64,000 bases of DNA from Massilioclostridium coli (GTDB taxonomy: Bacteria; Bacillota; Clostridia; Oscillospirales; Ruminococcaceae), in assembly GCF_900095865.1 (NCBI RefSeq), contig NZ_FMIZ01000007.1:1610530-1674529 (forward strand), read 5' to 3'. The notes beneath the pieces are model-generated. The model searched no databases and was not told the DNA's origin. It saw only the letters and a list, made by a program, of their open reading frames with translations. The translations under genes were made by a program, and so were the position numbers. Below, piece by piece: positions 27,698 to 37,339 of the stretch (the first letter of the stretch is position 1; each line of letters begins with the position of its first letter).

Positions 27698-27708
27698 AGT
27701 TGATGGAA

Positions 27709-28512
27709 CTATTTGCCGCATTCTCCACAATCACTGCTGCAATCATCAATGCGGGGTGGGAAAAATTGATCCACTGGGAATTGAATTTTTTCAAAGATGT
27801 CGCAAGGACTATCTGATGTGGTGGTGCATTCCTTATCTGGAATACAAAAATCATAAACAGGGATCATCATTTGTACTTGGCGTTCCAACTGGATAATGGA
27901 AAACAAGCCAATTGTCACAGTAACCATCCTTTGTGGTAATACACATTCAAAGGAACCTTCAAATTGTTTGCATACACAGCTTGGAACGGAAATACAACAA
28001 TCCAGGTTTGGTTCTGGGCAATCACACAAATCACAGGAAAGCAACATAGGCTGTGCCACCTGCAAACGTGCCTTTGGAAGGTATTTTGGCGCAATATAAT
28101 CCTGTTCATTCTGATCGTTGGTAAATACTTTTACACTGCCTTCGCTGCCATATAAGATTACTTTTTTGTTCGCTGTTGCCAAACCGCACACAGCTGTCGG
28201 CGGATTAACCGGAGATGTATAGGCATCTAACTGAACCAAGAAAAAATATGTGATGTCCACCGAATAAAACCCTTTGTTAAACGGTACCGGCTCAACCGAT
28301 AAATAGGCGCTGGCAACATCCACGTTTTTTGCTTTTACTGTGTAAGCAGTATCGATAATAGGCTGGGTAACATCAGTAAAATACACCCTTAAGTCAGCAA
28401 GACAATCCTTATCTCCACAGGAATCGTAAATCCTTGCGGCATCGATACAAACGGCTTCTTTAAATTCGTCAGAATTTCCACAGCCAAATGTGCCAAATTG
28501 ATTTTCTGCCAT
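27709..28512 (-). CDS. Cysteine-rich conserved hypothetical protein
   Basis: The 267-residue product has 19 cysteines, clustered in CDLCDCPEPNLDCC, SCVCK and the tail DDCSSDCGECGK, and no signal peptide or membrane helix. I do not recognise the family with certainty; its look (Cys-rich, beta-rich, no leader) recalls spore-surface or metal-binding proteins of Clostridia, but that is a guess. ATG at 28512 follows AGGAGG; an upstream in-frame start at 28560 lacks one. It is a single-gene unit with its own terminator, next to a small unknown gene on the same strand. Confidence 0.75.
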   Translation of the reverse strand: MAENQFGTFGCGNSDEFKEAVCIDAARIYDSCGDKDCLADLRVYFTDVTQPIIDTAYTVKAKNVDVASAYLSVEPVPFNKGFYSVDITYFFLVQLDAYTSPVNPPTAVCGLATANKKVILYGSEGSVKVFTNDQNEQDYIAPKYLPKARLQVAQPMLLSCDLCDCPEPNLDCCISVPSCVCKQFEGSFECVLPQRMVTVTIGLFSIIQLERQVQMMIPVYDFCIPDKECTTTSDSPCDIFEKIQFPVDQFFPPRIDDCSSDCGECGK

Positions 28513-28614
28513 AAGAATCCTCCTATAATAAAATGATATTGAGGTATACCTCGGAAGCAATTGCTTACTATATCATATGTGAAGGATTCAAAATTGTGCT
28601 AAAATCCAGCTAAG

Positions 28615-28809
28615 TTATAGCCCTGCTCCAAAAATTTGATTGATATAATCGTGCATTTCCTGTTTGCTGTGAATACTGTGCGTATGGTCAATAATAGCAG
28701 CTTGTTCTGGCTTGGATAAATCCACAAATTTTTTCATTGCGTCTGTGTTTTGTGCCAATGCCATTCCCAAACCCATTGGTAAATCTTTTAAATTGATTTC
28801 TGATTTCAT
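28615..28809 (-). CDS. Small conserved hypothetical protein
   Basis: A 64-residue helical, soluble protein (LPMGLGMALAQNTDAMKKF, LSKPEQAAIIDHTHSIHSKQE) with an excellent ribosome site (GAGGTGATT) before ATG at 28809. The composition and start signals support a real gene. I do not recognise a function. It may share a transcript with the Cys-rich gene about 100 bp downstream. Confidence 0.7.
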   Translation of the reverse strand: MKSEINLKDLPMGLGMALAQNTDAMKKFVDLSKPEQAAIIDHTHSIHSKQEMHDYINQIFGAGL

Positions 28810-28899
28810 AACAAATCACCTCAAAAATAGCATGCCACTTTACACTTGGTTTATGCTATAATACAAGAAAAAGCTTTTCTTATAAATGGAGGTATTGGA

Positions 28900-29427
28900 G
28901 TGAAAAAATTATTAATTGTGGTAGATTATCAAAAGGATTTTGTCAACGGAAGCCTGGGCTTTCCAGAAGCTGAGCAGCTAGAACAGCCTATTTGCGAAAA
29001 AATAAAACAATATCATCAGGAAAATCAAGATGTCCTATTTACATTTGACACCCACCAGAAGAACTACCTGGATACAAAAGAGGGCAGATATCTTCCCATC
29101 GTCCATTGTATTCAACATACAGAAGGTTGGAAACTATTTGGAAAAGTAGCGGAAGAAAAACAGGAGAAAGACGCTGTTATTTTGAAACCTAGCTTTGGCT
29201 CCTTAGAGTTGATTTCCTTTTTACAGCGTGGAAACTATGAAGAAATTGAACTGGTTGGAATCGTCTCTAATATCTGTGTCATCTCCAACGCAATTTTGGC
29301 AAAAACAGCTTTACCAGAAGCAGAAGTAATTGTGGATGCACACTGTGTTGCCAGTAATGATAGCCAATTAAACCAAGCTGCTTTACAGGTGATGCAAGGG
29401 CTACAAATACAGGTAAAAAATTTATAA
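28900..29427 (+). CDS. Isochorismatase-family cysteine hydrolase (nicotinamidase-like)
   Basis: The 175-residue protein has the catalytic triad positions of the family: Asp in VVDYQKDFVNG (about 8), Lys in VILKPSFGS (about 91) and Cys in VSNICVISNA (about 126). The best fit is a nicotinamidase or related amide hydrolase; nicotinamidase would feed NAD salvage. The start is GTG at 28900 behind GGAGGT; an ATG-less extension to 28846 has no ribosome site. It stands alone between convergent terminators. Confidence 0.85.
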   Translation: MKKLLIVVDYQKDFVNGSLGFPEAEQLEQPICEKIKQYHQENQDVLFTFDTHQKNYLDTKEGRYLPIVHCIQHTEGWKLFGKVAEEKQEKDAVILKPSFGSLELISFLQRGNYEEIELVGIVSNICVISNAILAKTALPEAEVIVDAHCVASNDSQLNQAALQVMQGLQIQVKNL

Positions 29428-29481
29428 ACCGATTAAAACCTATCCAGCAAAAGATAACTTGAAGTCTATCCATATCGAAAA

Positions 29482-29514
29482 AAGCCTATTATTGCAAATA
29501 ACAATAATAGGCTT
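29482..29514. terminator. Bidirectional terminator between hydrolase and clp genes
   Basis: Perfect 13-bp stem AAGCCTATTATTG/CAATAATAGGCTT with a 7-nt loop, T-rich on both sides (TTTTATT on plus, TTTTTTCG on minus). Confidence 0.88.
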
Positions 29515-29519
29515 TTATT

Positions 29520-31802
29520 CTATTGTTGATTTATTTGGAATAGTAATTCCCCATCCTGTTCGGAAAGTTCAATTGATGTTAACACTTCATCTGTGTTGGT
29601 AATCATAATATTCGCGATTCCATCTTCTACTTTTTTACGGATAGTTTTCCGTAATTCACGAGCGCCAAAACGAGCTCCATCCGACTGTTTGGTCAAGTAA
29701 ACAACCGCTTTTTGGTCATAATGGAATTTGATGTATTTTTCTGCCAATACTTCTTTCAATTCGTCCAACATTAAGCAGGCGATTTTTTCCATATTCTCCT
29801 GGGTTAGGTGGTGGAATACCACAATTTCATCCACACGGCTCATAAACTCAGGACGCAAGAATTCAGACAAAGCTCGGACTGCTTTTTCCTGATCCACCTG
29901 GTCTTCCGTTTTATTAAAGCCTGCCACACCAGTTTTGGTGCTAGAACCAGCATTGGAAGTCATTACAATGACTGTGTTTTCAAAGTTTACAGTCCTACCA
30001 TGGGAATCTGTTACCTTTCCTTCATCCAGAATCTGCAACAGGATATTCATCACATCCGGATGAGCTTTTTCAATCTCGTCAAATAAAATGACAGAATAAG
30101 GGCGACGGCGTACTTTTTCGGTCAACTGGCCAGCATCGTCATACCCCACATATCCTGGAGGGGAACCAACCAACCGGGAAACAGCGTGTTTCTCCATGTA
30201 TTCGGACATATCCAAACGGATCAATGGATCAACCCCGTCAAATAAAGTAGATGCCAACACCTTTACCAGCTCTGTTTTTCCCACACCAGTTGGACCAACA
30301 AAAATAAACGATGCTGGACGGCGGCGCTTACTCAATTGGGCACGATTCCGTTTGATTGCTTCCGCTACCAGTTTTACTGCATGGTCCTGCCCGATCACTT
30401 TGGATTTCAGTTCATCTTCCAATGTGGTCAAACGTTTAATATCATTCTGCTGAATTTTATTTGCTGGAACACCTGTCCATAATTCTACCACCCTTGCCAC
30501 ATCTTCCATGGTAACACGGATGTTCATTACCTTTGGCTCCAACTCTTTTAAATGTTCTTTTACTTTGCTGATTTCGGATTTTACGTTGGCAATCCGTTCA
30601 TAATCAGGGTTTTCTGTTTCAGATGATAAATCTTCCTCTTCCTGGTACAGCTCTTTTAACTGTTTGTTCAAACGGTCATATTCCGTCAACTCTTTACAGC
30701 GTAATGAGCGGCATGCACAGGATTCATCCAACAAGTCAATCGCTTTATCTGGCAGAAAACGGTCTGTAATATATCGTTCGGAAAGTTCCACCGCACTGCG
30801 GACAATTTCAGGGGATACCAGTACCCTATGATGTAATTCATAGTATTTTTTAATCCCCATTAAGATGTCAACAGTTTCGGAAATCGTAGGTTCATCCACT
30901 GTAACTGGTTGGAAACGGCGTTCCAACGCGGAATCATTTTCAATGTGTTTCCGGTATTCATTAAAGGTAGTGGCACCAATCACCTGGATCTCCCCGCGGG
31001 ATAATGCTGGCTTCAAAATATTGGCGGCACTCATGGAACCTTCAGAATCCCCCGTTCCCACTAAAGTATGCACTTCATCAATAAACAAAATAACATTGCC
31101 AGCTTTTTTTACTTCGCTGATCAATCCTTTGACACGGCTTTCAAACTGGCCACGGAATTGTGTACCAGCCACTAACGCTGTCATATCCAGCAAATAAACC
31201 TCTTTGTCAGCCAAACGGAAAGGAACTTCTTTGGCTTCGATTTTCTGGGCAATCCCCTCCGCAATTGCTGTTTTACCAACACCAGGTTCTCCAATCAAGC
31301 AAGGGTTGTTTTTGGTACGGCGGGATAAAATCTGGGTTACACGGTAGATTTCCCGATCCCTTCCAATAATATTATCTAGTTCCCCATTGCGGGCACGTAA
31401 ATTTAAATTAGTGCAATAAGTAGTTAAATATTTATATTTTTCTTTCTTTTTCTTTTTGGATTTTTTATCCTTATCGGAACCATCTTCTTCCGTGTCCTCA
31501 TCCTGTTCAGCAGGTACTGCCATTTCATTTCCATTGACATTGCCAAACATTCCACTGACAAATGGATTCATGACATCCGCTCCACCTGGCTCAAAGTCTT
31601 CCTCCATCATGGTCATTAACTGATTGCTCATGTTTTCAATATCATCATCTGTAATTCCCATTTTTTCAGTCATCTCTTTAATTTGAGGAATGTTTAGCTC
31701 TTTCGCACATTTTAAACATAACCCTTCATTAATTGTCTGACCGTTTTCCTGACGGGATACATAAACAACAGCCATTCTTTTTTTGCATCTGCTACAAATC
31801 AT
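29520..31802 (-). CDS. ClpE-like ATP-dependent Clp unfoldase with N-terminal zinc finger
   Basis: The 760-residue protein begins with a four-Cys zinc finger (C3, C6, C29, C32), then a short acidic linker, the first AAA+ domain (Walker [14 protein letters not shown], Walker [10 protein letters not shown]), a coiled M-domain (about 400-450) and the second AAA+ domain ([24 protein letters not shown]) with a ClpB-D2-like C-terminus. A zinc finger in place of the usual Clp-N repeats is typical of ClpE, which feeds damaged proteins to ClpP. ATG at 31802 follows AAGGAGAT. No ctsR, mcsA or mcsB is adjacent, and I saw no CtsR-type heptad repeat upstream. Confidence 0.88.
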   Translation of the reverse strand: MICSRCKKRMAVVYVSRQENGQTINEGLCLKCAKELNIPQIKEMTEKMGITDDDIENMSNQLMTMMEEDFEPGGADVMNPFVSGMFGNVNGNEMAVPAEQDEDTEEDGSDKDKKSKKKKKEKYKYLTTYCTNLNLRARNGELDNIIGRDREIYRVTQILSRRTKNNPCLIGEPGVGKTAIAEGIAQKIEAKEVPFRLADKEVYLLDMTALVAGTQFRGQFESRVKGLISEVKKAGNVILFIDEVHTLVGTGDSEGSMSAANILKPALSRGEIQVIGATTFNEYRKHIENDSALERRFQPVTVDEPTISETVDILMGIKKYYELHHRVLVSPEIVRSAVELSERYITDRFLPDKAIDLLDESCACRSLRCKELTEYDRLNKQLKELYQEEEDLSSETENPDYERIANVKSEISKVKEHLKELEPKVMNIRVTMEDVARVVELWTGVPANKIQQNDIKRLTTLEDELKSKVIGQDHAVKLVAEAIKRNRAQLSKRRRPASFIFVGPTGVGKTELVKVLASTLFDGVDPLIRLDMSEYMEKHAVSRLVGSPPGYVGYDDAGQLTEKVRRRPYSVILFDEIEKAHPDVMNILLQILDEGKVTDSHGRTVNFENTVIVMTSNAGSSTKTGVAGFNKTEDQVDQEKAVRALSEFLRPEFMSRVDEIVVFHHLTQENMEKIACLMLDELKEVLAEKYIKFHYDQKAVVYLTKQSDGARFGARELRKTIRKKVEDGIANIMITNTDEVLTSIELSEQDGELLFQINQQ

Positions 31803-31954
31803 GTTGATCTCCTTTTATCGTAAAGTGTGAACCACACAAAATACAACCCCTCTTTTGGGATAACAAATACCATTATGCACTGGATAAAACAGAAATTCAA
31901 GTAATATATTATGAATAAATACCGAGTTTATGAACTTACTGCAATAAAAATAGA

Positions 31955-32656
31955 TTAAAAGAAGTGTAATGGGTTAAAACGGTAAAACATAGCAAATAAA
32001 TAGGTAGACTCTATTTGCTGGGTATTCAGCCAGCCTAAACTGTCGTGGGTAAAGAGAATAATAATCTCACAAACCATTGCCAACAACAATAAGTAAACAC
32101 CTGCCTGAAATACGCCAACACAGCCGCCCAACAAACCATTCACCGTGCCAATGACCGGTATATAGTTGATAGTCACCGCTATTTTTAAAATAATATGAAC
32201 TAACAGCCTACAAACAGCAAACAAAAGGACAAATAAAATACACTCTAATAAAAAAATGGTAGCAGGGCCCAAAAACTGGTCTACCAGATCTTGTGCTATC
32301 GAAGAGGCGCTATCCCCCAAATGGGATGCCATATAGTCCGAAGCTGTTTGCCCCTGAAACAGGATTCCATTTAAAAAGCTGGGTATTTTATCTGAAATTT
32401 GGTTGACGGCAGCTTGTAATTCCTCTACACTGCCTGCACTAGCCAGTTGTTCTCCAACCTTCTCAATCATTCCAGATCGAAGCCAACGTTCAAATACCAT
32501 GGGGGCAAATAGCTTTCCCAACCAGGTAGCTGCCAAAAGGGAAATGATATATCCACCTAACGAAACAATAGAAGCCACTAGCCCTTTCCGGTATCCAACC
32601 CAAACACATAAACAAAGTAGCCCTATTACAAAGCAATCCAAAATAATACTGGTCAT
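31955..32656 (-). CDS. CvpA family membrane protein
   Basis: The 233-residue protein has four predicted helices with the CvpA pattern (VGYRKGLVASIVSLGGYIISLLAA near the N-terminus; INYIPVIGTVNGLLGGCVGVF around 175). Family members are linked to colicin V production and cell-envelope processes in different bacteria; the role here is unknown. ATG at 32656 follows AGGAGG, 13 bp after the DUF5711 gene, so the two form an operon. Confidence 0.87.
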   Translation of the reverse strand: MTSIILDCFVIGLLCLCVWVGYRKGLVASIVSLGGYIISLLAATWLGKLFAPMVFERWLRSGMIEKVGEQLASAGSVEELQAAVNQISDKIPSFLNGILFQGQTASDYMASHLGDSASSIAQDLVDQFLGPATIFLLECILFVLLFAVCRLLVHIILKIAVTINYIPVIGTVNGLLGGCVGVFQAGVYLLLLAMVCEIIILFTHDSLGWLNTQQIESTYLFAMFYRFNPLHFF

Positions 32657-32669
32657 ATTTGGCCTCCTA

Positions 32670-33806
32670 TTACAACGAACTGCATTCTAACTTGGAGGTA
32701 CTCACTCCATATACAGTATTGTTTTTTCCGATAATGCGGCTAACCACAGCCTGGTCTTCAATAGAACCCTTTAACTCTAATTTCATGTTGTATTTTTGTA
32801 CCTGTTGGTTGGTCAATAAATAAACATAGTTTCCATCTGTGTCCAAATCTCGGATTTGATCGTTGATTGTCGTCTCCGCTACCGTCCCTCCATTGGAATC
32901 CAATACTGTTAATTTTTGGTTATCTTTTACTTCTTCCCCCTGCAGCACAACAGTATAGCCCGATGTATTTACATAATATTTTAAATCTTTTGAAAAATCG
33001 TAACTAGAAATCTGGCTTCCATTACCATCCAATGTGACGACCGCAGTATCCGTCACCATCTGTATTTTCCCACTGGATTTGACAACAACGGATACGGCCA
33101 TTCCCTGTTCCATTGTCTGCTTAAAAATTTCCTGCTCTTTATCAAAGTCCAATTTAATCAGCTCTGACTGCATAATACCGGACTTCGTGTTTACCGCTGT
33201 AAGGACACAGCCTTTCCCTGAACCAGTAAAATCAAGGGAGGTTACCAGTGCTTCTGCCGAATACCATTTATATACTTCCTGACCAGTGGAATCATAAACC
33301 GTTAGCCGACACTGATAACGGTCATCCTGGGTTATAATCGCTATATTGCCATTGTCCGCAATTTCTCCAAACAGAATTTTTTGCTCTGTCGATAAATCAA
33401 AAATAGTCCCTGATTTATTCGCCACCATAAATTTTGTTCCACTAATATCATAAATCAGGATCCGTTTAGAAGAAGATTTAATACTTGGATTAAAATAACC
33501 ATGCTGAACGGTTTGCAATGTCCTTCCTTTGGCACTGTATAACATGTATTCTTTATCTGTTAGCAGCGCAACATTACTGCCACACATGGTAAAGCCTTTT
33601 ATAGCATCCCCTTTTAATGAGACAGGAAAACTGGTGTTTTTTTGCTCTGCCACCCCTTGATCTACAATGGAATTTTGATAAGAACGATATATCATCCATC
33701 CGCCAAGAACAATAAAAATAATAAATAAAAAAAACAGCACACGTCTTAACAGAACCTTTTTGCGCCTTTTTTTTCGATAATCTTCTATGTTCTTAACACG
33801 TGCCAT
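32670..33806 (-). CDS. DUF5711 family membrane-anchored beta-propeller-like protein
   Basis: The 378-residue protein has a very basic N-terminus (DYRKKRRKKVLLRR), one membrane helix (about 22-42) and a long extracellular domain made of short beta-strand repeats (Asp/Gly turns, YDISG, YDSTG, DSNGG), like a beta-propeller. This matches DUF5711, a Clostridia family of unknown function commonly next to cvpA, as here. ATG at 33806 follows AAGGAG. The 200 bp upstream hold no gene; truA ends on the far side. Confidence 0.78.
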   Translation of the reverse strand: MARVKNIEDYRKKRRKKVLLRRVLFFLFIIFIVLGGWMIYRSYQNSIVDQGVAEQKNTSFPVSLKGDAIKGFTMCGSNVALLTDKEYMLYSAKGRTLQTVQHGYFNPSIKSSSKRILIYDISGTKFMVANKSGTIFDLSTEQKILFGEIADNGNIAIITQDDRYQCRLTVYDSTGQEVYKWYSAEALVTSLDFTGSGKGCVLTAVNTKSGIMQSELIKLDFDKEQEIFKQTMEQGMAVSVVVKSSGKIQMVTDTAVVTLDGNGSQISSYDFSKDLKYYVNTSGYTVVLQGEEVKDNQKLTVLDSNGGTVAETTINDQIRDLDTDGNYVYLLTNQQVQKYNMKLELKGSIEDQAVVSRIIGKNNTVYGVSTSKLECSSL

Positions 33807-34006
33807 TTTGTTCTCCTTGTACTAAAATTTTGCTAACCATTTTATATGGTATCAGCAAGGGCACTACATCCTCATAAATGGTATTTTGTTTTTACTCATT
33901 TTCATTTATGATTCATACTGTCCCTACAGTTTGTATGGTTAATTTTATTTTATTGGATATACATTGCGCTTCCATGAATATAGTCTTAATATCTTGGTTC
34001 ATATCG

Positions 34007-34741
34007 TTAATAAAAAATCCGGTTTAAATACAACCCTCGGGCTGGCGCTGTCTTTCCAGCTAAGCTTCTATCCTTCTTTTGGATGATTTCTGGAATCTGC
34101 TCTGGTTGGATTTTTCCTTCGGATACAAATAACAGTGTTCCTACCATAATCCGCACCATATTATATAAAAACCCATCTCCTCGAAAAACCAGCTTGATCA
34201 AATTTCCTTCTTGCTCTACTCTGGCATCGAAAATCGTCCTAGTTTTATCTTCCACATCGGTATGCAAAGCACAAAAAGCAGAAAAATCATGGGTTCCTAG
34301 CAAATATTGCATTGCTTGCTGAATACGCTCTATCCGAAGTGGATAGCGGTAATGGTATACCATATCCTGCAAAAAAGGGTTGCCATATTCCGCGTTCCAA
34401 ATTTGATAAACATATTCTTTTCCTGTACAGCTGTACCGGGCATGAAAATCCAATGGGGCTTCTGAACAACCCAACACCACAATATCATCTGGCAGAGAGG
34501 TGTTCATTGCCCGCTGTATATTGTTACAAGGAATTTTAGACTCGGTTTTCATATGGAAAAAATATTGGTTGGCATGTACTCCAGTGTCTGTCCGGGAACA
34601 TCCGGAAATATCCAGGCGTTTCTGAAAAAGCCTTTCAATACTATCCTGTACTACCTGCTGGACAGTAATTGCATTCTGCTGTACCTGCCATCCATGATAA
34701 CGGCTTCCATTATAAGAAATTTCAAATAAAAGGTTTCTCAT
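34007..34741 (-). CDS. truA: tRNA pseudouridine(38-40) synthase TruA
   Basis: The 244-residue protein carries the catalytic Asp motif SGCSRTDTGVHA (about 48-60), plus FHARYSCTGKEYVYQI and the C-terminal FRGDGFLYNMVRIMVGTLL. It modifies uridines 38-40 in the anticodon arm. ATG at 34741 follows AAAGGAT. It is the last gene of the ecfA1-ecfA2-ecfT-truA operon, a common arrangement in Firmicutes. Confidence 0.95.
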   Translation of the reverse strand: MRNLLFEISYNGSRYHGWQVQQNAITVQQVVQDSIERLFQKRLDISGCSRTDTGVHANQYFFHMKTESKIPCNNIQRAMNTSLPDDIVVLGCSEAPLDFHARYSCTGKEYVYQIWNAEYGNPFLQDMVYHYRYPLRIERIQQAMQYLLGTHDFSAFCALHTDVEDKTRTIFDARVEQEGNLIKLVFRGDGFLYNMVRIMVGTLLFVSEGKIQPEQIPEIIQKKDRSLAGKTAPARGLYLNRIFY

Positions 34742-34750
34742 AGTGATCCT

Positions 34751-35563
34751 TTAAAAAAATGATGGTACAAATAAATTTAAACAAATAATAGCGGCAATTA
34801 ATAGCACCATAATAATGTAACATCCGAAATCCACTTTAGAGTATTTCAACTGTTTTAATCTGGTCCTGCCTTCCCCACCATGATAGCAGCGGGCTTCCAT
34901 TGCCATAGCCAGTTCCTCTGCACGTCGGAAAGCGGAAATAAATAACGGAATCAAAATTGGAATCAACGCTTTTGCTCTTTGCAGCAGATTTCCACTTTCC
35001 ATATCCGCCCCCCTTGCCTTTTGGGCACACATGATTTTATCCGTTTCCTCAATCAAAGTAGGGATAAACCGCAAAGCGATTGTCATCATCATCGCTAGTT
35101 CATGAACTGGAAAATGGAGTTTTTTCAATGGCCGGAGTAGATGTTCAATCCCATCGGTCAATGAAATCGGTAATGTGGTATACGTCAATATGGATGACCC
35201 CGCAATCAGACATAAAATCCGGATTGCCATGGTAATTGCGGTTTTAATTCCTTTCCCACTAATGGAAAAAATCCAAAATTTCACCAACGGATCGCCCGAA
35301 ACAAAAAACATGTTTAAAATAGCCGTAAAAATCAAAATTGGAATAATTGGTTTTAAACTTTTTAAAATCATTTTTACTGGAATGCGTGCAATTCCATACA
35401 AAAATAGTGTAAACCCAATAGTTAAAATATATCCAATTGGATTATCAATCAAAAACAGCAACACGATATAAACAAATGTTAAGATAATTTTTGTCCTGGG
35501 GTCGGCACGATGTACAACCGAATTCCCTGGAAAGTATTGTCCTATGGTAATATCTTTCAGCAT
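34751..35563 (-). CDS. ecfT: Energy-coupling factor transporter membrane subunit EcfT
   Basis: The 270-residue protein opens with YFPGNSVVHRADPRTKI, has about five to six membrane helices, and contains the two Ala-Arg-Gly coupling motifs (CAQKARGAD; MEARCYHGGEGRT variant) that contact the ATPases. It links the ATPase pair to interchangeable vitamin-binding S components. Its ATG overlaps the ecfA2 stop by 7 bp. Confidence 0.94.
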   Translation of the reverse strand: MLKDITIGQYFPGNSVVHRADPRTKIILTFVYIVLLFLIDNPIGYILTIGFTLFLYGIARIPVKMILKSLKPIIPILIFTAILNMFFVSGDPLVKFWIFSISGKGIKTAITMAIRILCLIAGSSILTYTTLPISLTDGIEHLLRPLKKLHFPVHELAMMMTIALRFIPTLIEETDKIMCAQKARGADMESGNLLQRAKALIPILIPLFISAFRRAEELAMAMEARCYHGGEGRTRLKQLKYSKVDFGCYIIMVLLIAAIICLNLFVPSFF

Positions 35564-36423
35564 AATTCGGTTCCTTTCTTCAACGCTCTCAACAATTCTT
35601 CTTTTGCCTGTTCTACTGTATAAATATTGGTGTTGACGTCAAACCCTTTTTGGCGCAACTGGTAAAACACCTCAGACAACTGTGGTACAGAAAGCCCCAT
35701 TTCTTTGAGCTGTTCTATTTTAGAGAAAACTTCATCCACAGTATCATAGGCAAATAATCTGGAATTGTTCATAACTAAGACTTTAGAAGCATATTGCGCC
35801 ACATCTTCCATGCTGTGGGAAACCAACAGGATCGTATTCTGTTCCTGGCGATGATATTCCTGAATCTGCCCCAAAATCTTCTTCCGTCCTTTTGGATCAA
35901 GCCCCGCTGTAGGCTCGTCCAAAATTAACACTTTTGGACGCATGGCAATTACCCCAGCAATGGCTACACGACGTTTCTGTCCACCGGATAGTTCAAATGG
36001 GCTTTTTTCCATATAGCTTTTAGGCAGCCCGACGAACTCAGCGGCTTCTTGTACCCGTTGGTCAATTTCTTCTTCCGATAACCCCATATTTTTTGGACCA
36101 AACGCAATATCTTTTGCCACTGTTTCTTCGAATAACTGATATTCTGGATATTGGAACACCAGACCAACCTTAAAGCGGACTTGGCGCAGCTTGGATTTAT
36201 CTGCCCAGATGTCCTCCCCATCCACATATACTTTTCCAGAAGAGGGGGCAAGCAGACCATTTAAATGCTGAATCAAGGTGGATTTACCAGAACCAGTATG
36301 GCCGATTACCCCGACAAACTCCCCTTGTTCAATTTCTAAATTGACATCGTCCACCGCAACTTTTTGTTGTGGTGTTCCTGTATTGTAGGTATACACAAGA
36401 TGTTCTGTTTTAATAATTGCCAC
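35557..36423 (-). CDS. ecfA2: ECF transporter ATPase EcfA2
   Basis: The 288-residue ABC ATPase has Walker A GHTGSGKST, Q-loop FQYPEYQLF, signature LSGGQKRRVAIAG, Walker B VLILDEPTA and the EcfA-type C-terminal extension. It powers vitamin uptake with EcfA1 and EcfT. I chose GTG at 36423 (VAIIKTEHL), 4 bp past the ecfA1 stop with GGAGGG upstream; the longer frame to 36462 would overlap ecfA1. Confidence 0.93.
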   Translation of the reverse strand: MAIIKTEHLVYTYNTGTPQQKVAVDDVNLEIEQGEFVGVIGHTGSGKSTLIQHLNGLLAPSSGKVYVDGEDIWADKSKLRQVRFKVGLVFQYPEYQLFEETVAKDIAFGPKNMGLSEEEIDQRVQEAAEFVGLPKSYMEKSPFELSGGQKRRVAIAGVIAMRPKVLILDEPTAGLDPKGRKKILGQIQEYHRQEQNTILLVSHSMEDVAQYASKVLVMNNSRLFAYDTVDEVFSKIEQLKEMGLSVPQLSEVFYQLRQKGFDVNTNIYTVEQAKEELLRALKKGTELC

Positions 36424-36427
36424 CGTC

Positions 36428-37270
36428 TTAACCCTCCAATAACTTTGATAAGATTGCCACACATTGCTGCTCTGTCAATACATCTTCCGGTACATCAAAG
36501 CCATCTTTGCGCAGCTCATACATGAGTTCAGTTACTTGAGGGACATCCAACCCCACCTGTTTTAATTGTTCTACGTGGCGGAATACCTCGTTTGGCGTTC
36601 CATCCAATAAAATCTCTCCATTGTCTACCACAACCACACGGTTCGCTAAAACCGCTTCTTCCATGTAATGGGTAATATGGACAATGGTTGTCCCCAATTC
36701 ACGGTTTAACTTTTGGATTGTTTCCAGCACTTCTCGCCGCCCTCTTGGGTCCAACATAGCAGTAGCTTCATCCAATACAATACAATCCGGCTGCATAGCG
36801 ATAATCCCGGCTATCGCAACACGCTGTTTCTGTCCGCCGGACAACTGATGTGGGGCACGGTTGCGGTATTCGTACATTCCCACCGCCTTGAGGGAATAAT
36901 CTACCCTACTTCTGATTTCTTCCGGTGGTACTCCTAAATTCTCAGGGGCAAACGCCACATCTTCTTCCACTAAGGTGGCTACAATCTGGTTATCTGGATT
37001 TTGAAATACCATGCCAACCCGCTGACGCACGTCAAACACCAATTCTTCCTGAGAAGTATCAATTCCCTCCACATATACTGTACCGCTGGTAGGGATCAAT
37101 ATGGAATTAAAGTGTTTGGCAAGGGTGGATTTTCCAGAACCATTGTGCCCTAAAACAGCTATAAATTCCCCTTTACGGATTGAAAGGTTCATCTGTTTTA
37201 GCACCTGGGTATTTTGTTCTTCCCCTTGGTATTCAAAACACAAATCTTTTGTTTGAATCATTTCATTCAT
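36428..37270 (-). CDS. ecfA1: ECF transporter ATPase EcfA1
   Basis: The 280-residue ABC ATPase has Walker A GHNGSGKST, Q-loop FQNPDNQIV, signature LSGGQKQRVAIAG and Walker B CIVLDEATA (the Ala-Thr-Ala form seen in EcfA1). It forms the asymmetric ATPase pair with EcfA2. ATG at 37270 follows AGGAG. A GC-rich hairpin lies at about 37300-37320 in the leader; it has no T-run on this strand. Confidence 0.93.
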   Translation of the reverse strand: MNEMIQTKDLCFEYQGEEQNTQVLKQMNLSIRKGEFIAVLGHNGSGKSTLAKHFNSILIPTSGTVYVEGIDTSQEELVFDVRQRVGMVFQNPDNQIVATLVEEDVAFAPENLGVPPEEIRSRVDYSLKAVGMYEYRNRAPHQLSGGQKQRVAIAGIIAMQPDCIVLDEATAMLDPRGRREVLETIQKLNRELGTTIVHITHYMEEAVLANRVVVVDNGEILLDGTPNEVFRHVEQLKQVGLDVPQVTELMYELRKDGFDVPEDVLTEQQCVAILSKLLEG

Positions 37271-37339
37271 AAAGTTCTCCTAGTTGAACTCCTGTCCGCC
37301 TGAAAAGCCAGGTCGGGCGGTTTTGATTGTAACATTTAT

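Noticed and set aside
27459-27854. Minus-strand open frame spanning the thyX start and the Cys-rich gene end
   Set aside because: It runs through a terminator and overlaps two well-supported genes in another frame.
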